From: JBOHUC01 sp050733935
Lineage (GTDB): Bacteria > Eisenbacteria > RBG-16-71-46 > DASYSL01
DNA: 64,000 bases
Direction: 5' to 3'
NCBI GenBank assembly: GCA_050733935.1
Contig: JBOHUC010000087.1
Location: 1 to 64,000, forward strand
The notes under the pieces are model-generated. The model was not told the DNA's origin. It saw only the letters and a list, made by a program, of their open reading frames with translations, and did no database searches. The position numbers and the translations under genes were made by a program. Below are positions 42,748-49,723 of this stretch, one piece after another. Each line of letters opens with the position of its first letter. Positions within the stretch are counted from its first letter, which is position 1.

Positions 42748-43892
42748 CGCCCGGACACCGGCTTGCGATCCGAAATCTCGAGGAGAAGAAGCCGCTCGAC
42801 GCGGCGGCGGTGGACGCGTTCCTCGGCGCGCACACGTTTCCGCTCGTCGAGGGGCCGAGCGTCACGTTCGTCTGGCGCGGCGAAGCGGAGGCGGTGAACC
42901 TCCGGCACTTCGTGTTCGGACTCCCGGCCGTGCAGGCGTTCACGCGGCTCGTCGGCACGGACCTCTGGTACCACATCCTCGAGCTCCCGGATCGCTCCCG
43001 CGTCGAGTACAAGATCGAAGTCGTGCGCGGCGGGAAGGGTGAATGGATCGAGGATCCGCTCAACCCGCTCAAAGCGCGAGATCCGTTCGGAGCGAACTCG
43101 GTGTGCCACGGGCAGGGCTACGAAGTGCCGGAGTGGACGAAGCCCGATCCCGAGTCCCGGCCCGGAACAATCGAGGAGCTCGTCACCCCGAGCGCCGCCC
43201 TCGGTCGACCCGCCCGCGTGCTCCTCTACCTGCCCGCGCGCTTCCGGCGCACGCGGCGCTATCCGCTCCTGGTCGCGCACGACGGCGCCGATTACCTCGA
43301 GTATTCGGCGCTCAAGACGGTGCTCGACAATCTCATTCACCGGCTCGAGATCGCGGAGATGGTGGTGGCGTTCACGGTGCCCGAGACACGGCTCGTCGAG
43401 TACGCAAACCACGAGCCGCACGCGCGCTTCATGACGAAGGAGCTCGTGCCGCTCCTCGAGCGCGAGTATCCGCTCGAGGCCACACCCGCGGGGCGCTGCC
43501 TCATGGGCGCGAGCTTCGGCGCGGTCGCGTCACTCTCCACCGCGTTGCGCGACCCGGGCTTCTACGGGCGCCTCTTCCTCCAGTCGGGCTCGTTCGCGTT
43601 CACCGACATCGGCGCGAACCGGAGGGGACCCGCGTTCGAGCCGGTCGTCGAGTTCGTGAACCGCTTCCGCGACGATCCGTCACGCGTGGCCGAGCGGGTG
43701 TTCGTGAGCTGCGGGCAGTACGAGGGCCTGATCTACGAAAACCGATCGCTCGTCCCGCTCCTTCAGTCCACCGGAATGGACGTGAAGTACGTCGAGGCGC
43801 GCGACGGCCACAACTGGGAGAACTGGCGCGACCGGATGCGCGGCGGATTGTCGTGGCTCTTCCCGGGGCCGCTCTGGATGGTCTACGAGTAG
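42744..43892 (+). CDS. enterochelin-esterase-like hydrolase with E-set N-terminus
   Basis: 382 residues from a GTG overlapping the previous stop. Residues about 38-125 look like an Ig/E-set module akin to CBM48 (VTFVWRGEAEAVNLRHFVFG, WYHILELPDRSRVEYKIEV), as in Fes-type esterases and glucan enzymes. The alpha/beta hydrolase part has LLVAHDGADYLEY, the elbow LMGASFGAVAS (Ser257) and the His in DGHNWENW. The family cleaves esters of bulky substrates. In this operon an ester of a glucan or peptide intermediate is conceivable. The gene ends 4 bp before the convergent GGCT-like gene. Confidence 0.8.
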   Translation: MTPGHRLAIRNLEEKKPLDAAAVDAFLGAHTFPLVEGPSVTFVWRGEAEAVNLRHFVFGLPAVQAFTRLVGTDLWYHILELPDRSRVEYKIEVVRGGKGEWIEDPLNPLKARDPFGANSVCHGQGYEVPEWTKPDPESRPGTIEELVTPSAALGRPARVLLYLPARFRRTRRYPLLVAHDGADYLEYSALKTVLDNLIHRLEIAEMVVAFTVPETRLVEYANHEPHARFMTKELVPLLEREYPLEATPAGRCLMGASFGAVASLSTALRDPGFYGRLFLQSGSFAFTDIGANRRGPAFEPVVEFVNRFRDDPSRVAERVFVSCGQYEGLIYENRSLVPLLQSTGMDVKYVEARDGHNWENWRDRMRGGLSWLFPGPLWMVYE

Positions 43893-43896
43893 TGGC

Positions 43897-44382
43897 TCAG
43901 TCGACGGTCGGTTCGGCCTCGAGCGCTTCGATGGCCGTGATCGGCAGCGAGTAGTGCCGCATTCCTTTGAGGATGGCCCAGCGATAGGAGCGTGACGGAC
44001 GTCCCGGGGTCTGGGGCCGCATGATGTACGTGAACACCTGGATCCACTCACCGTACTCGAGCTGAACCGGAAGCTGCACGCGATCGTACTGGTTGTCCGG
44101 ATGCCCGGGTGCCACACATCCCTCGGACCGGTCGAGTGCGTTGAATTGATCCGGCGCGAGCTCGAAAACGACTCCGTGCACCATCGCCCCCGGAGTGTGC
44201 TCGATCGTCGCGATGGCGCCACCCCAGATCCGACTGTGTCCCTGAAAGCGAAGCACATGATCGTGGAGGATGGCGCGGCAGAGCAGGCGGTACCCCGGAC
44301 ACCGCATCTCCATCTGTTCCGGCTCGAGGTTCGAGCCGTAGGCGAAGTAGAGCGGCAGGGTTCGCTCCGTGTAGTCGTTCAT
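43897..44382 (-). CDS. gamma-glutamylcyclotransferase-like (AIG2/GGCT) protein
   Basis: 161 residues. The N-terminal YFAYGSNLEPEQM carries the YGSN substrate loop, and the Glu of RSEGCVAPG is near the expected catalytic position. GGCT enzymes release 5-oxoproline from gamma-glutamyl amines and peptides. Sited between two clusters with ATP-grasp and GCS2-type ligases, a role in turning over a gamma-glutamyl product would fit, but this is inference from context. The gene is convergent with the glgA operon and divergent from the next operon. Confidence 0.85.
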   Translation of the reverse strand: MNDYTERTLPLYFAYGSNLEPEQMEMRCPGYRLLCRAILHDHVLRFQGHSRIWGGAIATIEHTPGAMVHGVVFELAPDQFNALDRSEGCVAPGHPDNQYDRVQLPVQLEYGEWIQVFTYIMRPQTPGRPSRSYRWAILKGMRHYSLPITAIEALEAEPTVD

Positions 44383-44685
44383 GCGCGGTCCTTCACGGGA
44401 AGAATCCTAGCACCCGCACGGCCCGCGATCCCACCTGCCGATCGTTCTGCCCGAGGAATTTCGCCGAGCGCGAACACGGACGCGGCGATTTGCCGTGCGC
44501 TGCACCGGCGCCGTTGCGACGCGACGCGCCTCGCGCGCGGTCGGCGCGGATTGCACGGTTCCCGCGCCCGGGCCCGTCGCAGGCCCGCCCTTTGACGGGT
44601 TCTCCCCCCTTCCGGTAATCTGCCGCTGTACCGGCCGCTCCGCCGCCCGCGGCCCCCCTTGCTCCCCTTCCGCTTCGGAAAGTCC
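44383..44685. other. 303-bp intergenic region
   Basis: GC-rich gap between two divergent starts. Apart from the candidate promoter at 44592-44621 I see no RNA gene, repeat or convincing small protein; the open frames in it have no ribosome-binding site or family features. Confidence 0.5.
44592..44621 (+). promoter_or_regulatory. candidate sigma70-type promoter of ATP-grasp/GCS2 operon
   Basis: TTGACG (44592-44597, five of six bases as consensus) lies 18 bp before TAATCT (44616-44621, weak -10). It would start a transcript about 58 nt before the ATP-grasp ATG. Confidence 0.35.
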
Positions 44686-46047
44686 ATGGCCAACGTGACC
44701 CGCCACATCGGCCTGTCTCTCGGCGCCGACCTGTGCTGGCCGATCTGCTACGAAGAGATCCTGAAGCGCCTCGATCTCGCGATCCCGGTGGGTCGTGACA
44801 CCGTGCGCTTCGACGTGGATCGCGTGACGATCGAGCCGTTCGACCTGCGAAAGCCGTGCCGCTACGACCTCGTGGTCGACCGGCTCACGCACTGGTATTC
44901 CGTGAGCCGCGAATGGATCAAGAAGTCCGTGCTCATGGACGGACTCTACGTGTTCAACAATCCGTGGACCATCCAGTCCATGGAGAAGCACTCGACGTAC
45001 GCGGCCATGATGGCGCTCGGAATGCCCGTTCCCGACACGTGGATGATCCCGCCCAAGTCGTACGACCCGAAGCCCGACCTCGCGATCACGCTCGAGCGCT
45101 ACGCGAAGCTGTTCGATCTCGGAGACGTCGGCCGGCAGCTCGGCTATCCGTCGTACATGAAGCCGTACGACGGCGGCGGCTGGCAGGGAGTTTCGCGCGC
45201 CGGGGACGAAGCACAGCTTCGTGCCTCGTACGAGCAGAGCGGCACGAACGTCATGCATCTGCAGAAGGCGATCGAGCCGTTCGATCGCTTCGTGCGGGTC
45301 GTCGGCCTCGGGCCGCAGACGCGCGCCATCTTGTACGACCCGACGCTCCCGCTGCACGACCGCTACACGATGGAGCGCGACTTCGTGAGCGCGGAGGACG
45401 TTGCGCTGCTCGAGGACATGACGCTCACGATCAACGCGTTCTTCGGGTGGGACTTCAATTCGTGCGAAGCGCTCCGGAAGGACGGCGTCTGGCACCCGAT
45501 CGACTTCGCGAACGCGTGCCCGGATTCGCAGGTCACGTCGCTCCACTACCACTTCCCGTGGCTCGTGATGGCGAACCTCGCCTGGTCCGTGTTCGTCGCC
45601 GCGACCAAACGCCCGATGCGCTTGAACCTCGACTGGGATCCGTTCTACGCGATCGCGCGCGAGAAGGCTCCGTTCCGCGAGAAGCTCGCGGCCTATGCGG
45701 CGATCGCGCGCAAGCGGCTCGAGGCGGACCGGTTCGAGGAGTTTACGGCAAAGCATCTCGCGCACCTGCCCGAGGTGACCCGCGAGTTCTTCGGCACGGA
45801 GCGTGCGAAGGACGCGGTGCGGCAGAAGACGGCCGCGCTCTATCCTGCGCACGAGGTCGAAGCGTTCACCGATCTCTTCTGGGAACGCATCCAGAAGTGG
45901 CGGAGCACGCCGGAGCCCGTTCCGACGGCCCGGCCGGCCGCCGCACAGACCACCGCACAGGCCGCCGCGCCGGCCGCCGCCCGAGGGAAGTCGCGCTCTC
46001 CGAAGGCCACGACCGGGCGGCGTGCGCCCGCGCGCGTGAAGGCCTGA
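44686..46047 (+). CDS. ATP-grasp ligase (RimK-like type) with Ala/Pro-rich tail
   Basis: 453 residues, preceded by GGAAAG. The N-terminal RimK-like part (HIGLSLGADLCWPICYEEIL) leads to an ATP-grasp core with YPSYMKPYDGGGWQGVSR (Gly-rich loop), RFVRVVGLGPQTRAILYD and FNSCEALRKDGVWHPIDFANACPDSQ (metal-binding and substrate region). It differs from the three paralogues near glgA. Members of this branch make peptide-like bonds. The C-terminal 40 residues are a disordered Ala/Pro/Arg tail. Stop immediately followed by a TTG start, so translation is coupled with the next gene. Confidence 0.85.
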   Translation: MANVTRHIGLSLGADLCWPICYEEILKRLDLAIPVGRDTVRFDVDRVTIEPFDLRKPCRYDLVVDRLTHWYSVSREWIKKSVLMDGLYVFNNPWTIQSMEKHSTYAAMMALGMPVPDTWMIPPKSYDPKPDLAITLERYAKLFDLGDVGRQLGYPSYMKPYDGGGWQGVSRAGDEAQLRASYEQSGTNVMHLQKAIEPFDRFVRVVGLGPQTRAILYDPTLPLHDRYTMERDFVSAEDVALLEDMTLTINAFFGWDFNSCEALRKDGVWHPIDFANACPDSQVTSLHYHFPWLVMANLAWSVFVAATKRPMRLNLDWDPFYAIAREKAPFREKLAAYAAIARKRLEADRFEEFTAKHLAHLPEVTREFFGTERAKDAVRQKTAALYPAHEVEAFTDLFWERIQKWRSTPEPVPTARPAAAQTTAQAAAPAAARGKSRSPKATTGRRAPARVKA

Positions 46048-46806
46048 TTGAAGACCGCAACCGGCTGGTATTCCGAGCGGCTCCACAGACAGGTGACGGT
46101 CGTGCGGTGGGGTCACGTGGGCACGCCGGTCATCCTGTTTCCGACGGCGGGCGGGGACGCGGAGGAGATTGAGCGCTTCCACGTGATCGACGTCCTGTCG
46201 GATCTCCTGGGGGCCGGACGGATCAAGCTCTACTCGTGCGACAGCGTCGCCGGGCGCACGTGGATCGAAGGCGAAGGAACGGACCGCCATCGTTCCTGGA
46301 TCCAGAGCCAGTTCCACGAGTTCATCTACCGCGAGCTCGTTCCCGCGATCCGCGAGGACTGCCGGGCCCCGGGCATCGGCGTCATCGCCGCCGGAGCCTC
46401 GATCGGAGCGTTCAACGCCGTGTCGGTGCTGTGCCGCTATCCGGACGTGTTCACGCACGCGATCGCGCTCTCGGGTACGTTCGACCTCACGCGCTTCCTG
46501 ACCGAGGGCGGCCGGGTGCCGGAGGACTTTTTCTACTCGTCACCGCTTCACTTCCTCCCCGGCCTCGAGGGGGTACGCCTCGAGCAGGCGCGCCGGCGCT
46601 TCGTCCTGCTCGCTTCCGGGCAGGGCCGGGCCGAGAACCTGGGTGAGTCGTGGAACATGGCGCACGCACTCGGGCGGAAGGGCATTCCGAATCGCGTGGA
46701 TCCGTGGGGAGCGGAGTGGCACCACGACTGGCCGACGTGGCGTACGATGTTCCCGCTCTATCTGTCGGAGTTCGCCGGTCCGGGGCGGGAGCGCACCGAA
46801 CCGTAA
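46048..46806 (+). CDS. alpha/beta-hydrolase esterase
   Basis: 252 residues from a TTG directly after the previous stop (no gap). The core has GTPVILFPTAGGDAEE, nucleophile elbow AAGASIGAFNA (Ser118) and a C-terminal His in WHHDWPTW. No signal peptide, so probably cytoplasmic. Related to the esterase family seen at 42744 but without its N-terminal module. In this operon of ligases it may act as a thioesterase-like proofreader or as a deacylase; that is inference. Confidence 0.82.
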   Translation: MKTATGWYSERLHRQVTVVRWGHVGTPVILFPTAGGDAEEIERFHVIDVLSDLLGAGRIKLYSCDSVAGRTWIEGEGTDRHRSWIQSQFHEFIYRELVPAIREDCRAPGIGVIAAGASIGAFNAVSVLCRYPDVFTHAIALSGTFDLTRFLTEGGRVPEDFFYSSPLHFLPGLEGVRLEQARRRFVLLASGQGRAENLGESWNMAHALGRKGIPNRVDPWGAEWHHDWPTWRTMFPLYLSEFAGPGRERTEP

Positions 46807-46835
46807 CCCCGGTCGTTCGGGAGAGAAACGGTCGC

Positions 46836-48743
46836 ATGGGTCTCCAGGAAATCACCGAGTTCAGCGGCGAACAGCGCCGGCAGTTCATGCGCGCGCTGCT
46901 CTTCGACATGCGCGCGTTCGAGCACATGCTCGACCATGGCCTGTTCGAGGAGGGCATCGCGCGCATCGGGGCCGAACAGGAAGTCTTCCTGATCGACCGC
47001 GCGGGGCATGCCGCGCCCGTGTCGCTCGAGATCCTGAAGCGCCTCGCCGATCCGCACTTCACGACCGAGCTCGGTCTCTTCCAGCTCGAGATGAACCTCG
47101 ATCCGCAGGAGTTCAAGGGCGCCTGCCTGAGCCGGATGCAGCGCCAGCTCGAGGCCCTGATCGCTCAGGCGCGCGCAGCTGCGGAGTCGATCGGCTGCGA
47201 GATCGTGCTCACGGGCATCCTGCCCACGCTCCGCAAGTCGGACCTGGGCCTCGACAACATGGTGCCGCTCACGCGCTACAAAGCGCTCAACGAGGCGACG
47301 ACCCGCCTGCGCGGCGAGGCGTACTTCATCCACATCCGGGGCATCGACGAGCTGCGCGCGCAGCACGACTCGGTCATGGTCGAAGCGTGCAACGCGAGCT
47401 TCCAGACGCATCTCCAGGTGAGCGCCGCGAACTCCGCGAACGCGTACAACGTCGCGCAGGCGATCGCGGGCGCGGTGCTCGCGTGCGCCGCGAACTCTCC
47501 GCTCCTGTGGGGCCGGCGCCTGTGGGCCGAGACGAGGATCCCGCTCTTTGAGCAGGCGGTGGACAGCCGGAGTCCCGGCCAGGCTCGGGAGATGGCGCCC
47601 CGCGTCACGTTTGGGAACCGCTGGGTCCGCCGCTCCGTGCTCGAGATCTACAAGGAGGACATCGCCCGCTTCCGTTCGCTCGTCGGCACGGATCTCGACG
47701 AGGATCCGCTGCGCGAGCTCTCCGAGGGACGCGTGCCGGCCCTCAAGGCGCTCCGGCTGTTCAACGGCACGATCTATCGCTGGAATCGCGTCTGCTACGG
47801 CGTCACGAGCGGGAAGCCGCACCTTCGAATCGAGAACCGCGTCCTGCCGTCCGGCCCGAGCACGATCGACGAGATGGCAAACGCGGCCCTGTGGCTCGGC
47901 GCGATGACCGGGCTCATGCGGCGCCACGAGGACATCACCCGCGTCATGGAATTCGAGCACGCGAAGCACAACTTCGTCGCGGCCGCGCGCCAGGGGTTGG
48001 GTGCGCCCATGGTCTGGCTCGAGGGCCACGAGATGCCGGCGCCCGCGCTCATTCTCGATCACCTGCTTCCGCTCGCGGCCGAGGGCCTCGACTCCGCGGG
48101 AATCACGGCCGCCGATCGGGACCGCCTGCTCGGCGTCGTCGAGCAGCGCGTGCGATCGGGGCGCGGCGGGGCGCGCTGGCTCCTCTTCTCGCTCGCCGGA
48201 ATGAAAGATCACGGGACGCAGGCCGAGCGGTTGAACGCGCTCACGACCGCGACGGTGGCGCGCCAGCGCGCGGGCGGGCCGGTTTCCGAGTGGGAGCCCG
48301 CACGTCTCGACGAGGGTGGCGGCTGGAAGAACAACTACCTCAAGGTCGAGCAGTACATGACGACCGACCTGTTCACGGTGCATCCGGACGAGCCGGTCGA
48401 TCTGGTCGCCAAGCTCATGGAGTGGGAGAAGCTCCGCCACATTCCGGTCGAGGACCACGAGCACCGGCTGATCGGGCTCGTCTCCTACCGCGCGCTGCTC
48501 CGCCTCCTGTCGGATCCGGATCTCGCGCAGCGCGCGCATTCGATCGCGGTCGCGGACATCATGAAGCGCGATCCGGTCACCGTGTCCCCGACCATGACCA
48601 CGCTGCGCGCGATCGAGGTCATGCGCGAAAACGCCATCGGTTGTCTGCCGGTCGTGCACGAAAACCGGCTGGTCGGGCTCGTCACCGAGCACGATTTCAT
48701 GGCGATCGCAGGACAGCTGCTGGAGCAGCGTCTCCGTGAGTAG
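46836..48743 (+). CDS. glutamate-cysteine ligase (GCS2) family fused to a CBS pair
   Basis: 635 residues. Residues 20 to about 480 form the GCS2 carboxylate-amine ligase domain: RIGAEQEVFLIDRAG (the metal-binding Glu-x-Glu), TTELGLFQLEMNLDP, NASFQTHLQVS and RIENRVLPSGPST. Residues about 505-625 are two CBS motifs (YMTTDLFTVHPDEPVDLV and IMKRDPVTVSPTMTTLRAI), which usually bind adenosyl nucleotides. GCS2 enzymes form gamma-glutamyl or similar amides. The fused CBS pair implies allosteric control by nucleotide or energy charge. The long frame 5' of the ATG overlaps the previous gene and is discarded. Overlaps the M14 gene by 8 bp. Confidence 0.88.
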   Translation: MGLQEITEFSGEQRRQFMRALLFDMRAFEHMLDHGLFEEGIARIGAEQEVFLIDRAGHAAPVSLEILKRLADPHFTTELGLFQLEMNLDPQEFKGACLSRMQRQLEALIAQARAAAESIGCEIVLTGILPTLRKSDLGLDNMVPLTRYKALNEATTRLRGEAYFIHIRGIDELRAQHDSVMVEACNASFQTHLQVSAANSANAYNVAQAIAGAVLACAANSPLLWGRRLWAETRIPLFEQAVDSRSPGQAREMAPRVTFGNRWVRRSVLEIYKEDIARFRSLVGTDLDEDPLRELSEGRVPALKALRLFNGTIYRWNRVCYGVTSGKPHLRIENRVLPSGPSTIDEMANAALWLGAMTGLMRRHEDITRVMEFEHAKHNFVAAARQGLGAPMVWLEGHEMPAPALILDHLLPLAAEGLDSAGITAADRDRLLGVVEQRVRSGRGGARWLLFSLAGMKDHGTQAERLNALTTATVARQRAGGPVSEWEPARLDEGGGWKNNYLKVEQYMTTDLFTVHPDEPVDLVAKLMEWEKLRHIPVEDHEHRLIGLVSYRALLRLLSDPDLAQRAHSIAVADIMKRDPVTVSPTMTTLRAIEVMRENAIGCLPVVHENRLVGLVTEHDFMAIAGQLLEQRLRE

Positions 48744-49716
48744 CCCCGGTCGCTCCGGTTCCAGTCACGTCTGGCCGCGCGTGCCGGGCCGCATCGAAGG
48801 CCGGTCCGGCGGGCCCACCCTGATCGCGCTCGGCGGAATCCACGGCAACGAGCCCGCGGGACTCCTTGCCGCCGAGCGCGTGCTCGAGCGCATCGCGGCC
48901 GAGGATCTCGTGGGTCGCGGGCAGTTCGACGGCTCGTTCGTCGTGCTCGCCGGAAACCGGACGGCGCTCGAGCGCGGCGTGCGGTACGTGGATCGCGATC
49001 TGAATCGCGGGTGGACGCAGGCCACGGTCGCGGGGCTCGGCACGCCGGCCGGCACGCCGCCCGACGCATCCGCCTCCCCGCACGCCGTCGAGGACGCGGA
49101 GCAGCGCGAGCTGTGGCACGAGCTCGAGGGCGTGCTCGCGGCCGCGCGGGGCGGCGTTTATTTCGTGGACCTCCATACGACGTCCGCGGCCGGCCCGCCG
49201 TTCATGGTCGTCGACGACGGGCCCGAGCAGCTGCCGTTCGCGCTCGCGTTCGGGCTCCCGGCGTTTCTCGGCCTCGTCGGCCGGCTCACGAGCACGCTCA
49301 TGCCGTTTCTGGTCCGGCGCGGGGTCGTCGGAGTCGCGATCGAGGGCGGACAGAACGAAGCGGCGTCCTCCGTGGATCATCACGAGGCCATTCTCTGGAT
49401 CGCCCTCGTCGAGGCCGGTCTCGTTCCGCCGCGCGCCCTGCGCGACCTCCCCGCGATGCGCGACCGGCTCGACCGCGCACGACGCGGCCTGCCGCGCGCG
49501 ATCGAGGTCTACCACCGGCACGCGATCCGGAAGGAGGATGATTTCCGTATGGCCCCGGGATTCGCGAACATTCAGCGCATCGCTCGCGGAACGCTCCTCG
49601 CGCACGACCGCCACGGCGAGATCCGCGCCCCGGAGGACTGCCTGGTCGTGATGCCGCTCTACCAGGGACTCGGGGACGACGGGTTCTTCCTCGGACGCGA
49701 AATTCGCGTCGGCTGA
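48736..49716 (+). CDS. AstE/AspA-type zinc carboxypeptidase-like deacylase
   Basis: 326 residues from a GTG overlapping the GCS2 gene. Zinc-site motifs of the succinylglutamate desuccinylase/aspartoacylase family are visible: GGIHGNEPAG (His36 and Glu39), RDLNRGW, and FVDLHTTSAAG with the third ligand, then IEGGQNEAASS. These enzymes hydrolyse N-acyl amino acids. Its place after a GCS2 ligase, an ATP-grasp and an esterase suggests it removes an acyl or amide group from the pathway product, which is inference. The C-terminus (about 250-326) is beta-rich. Confidence 0.85.
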   Translation: MSSPGRSGSSHVWPRVPGRIEGRSGGPTLIALGGIHGNEPAGLLAAERVLERIAAEDLVGRGQFDGSFVVLAGNRTALERGVRYVDRDLNRGWTQATVAGLGTPAGTPPDASASPHAVEDAEQRELWHELEGVLAAARGGVYFVDLHTTSAAGPPFMVVDDGPEQLPFALAFGLPAFLGLVGRLTSTLMPFLVRRGVVGVAIEGGQNEAASSVDHHEAILWIALVEAGLVPPRALRDLPAMRDRLDRARRGLPRAIEVYHRHAIRKEDDFRMAPGFANIQRIARGTLLAHDRHGEIRAPEDCLVVMPLYQGLGDDGFFLGREIRVG

Positions 49717-49723
49717 AAATCTC

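Noticed and set aside
44383..44685. Small proteins in the gap
   Set aside because: Open frames there have no ribosome-binding site and look like random high-GC translation.
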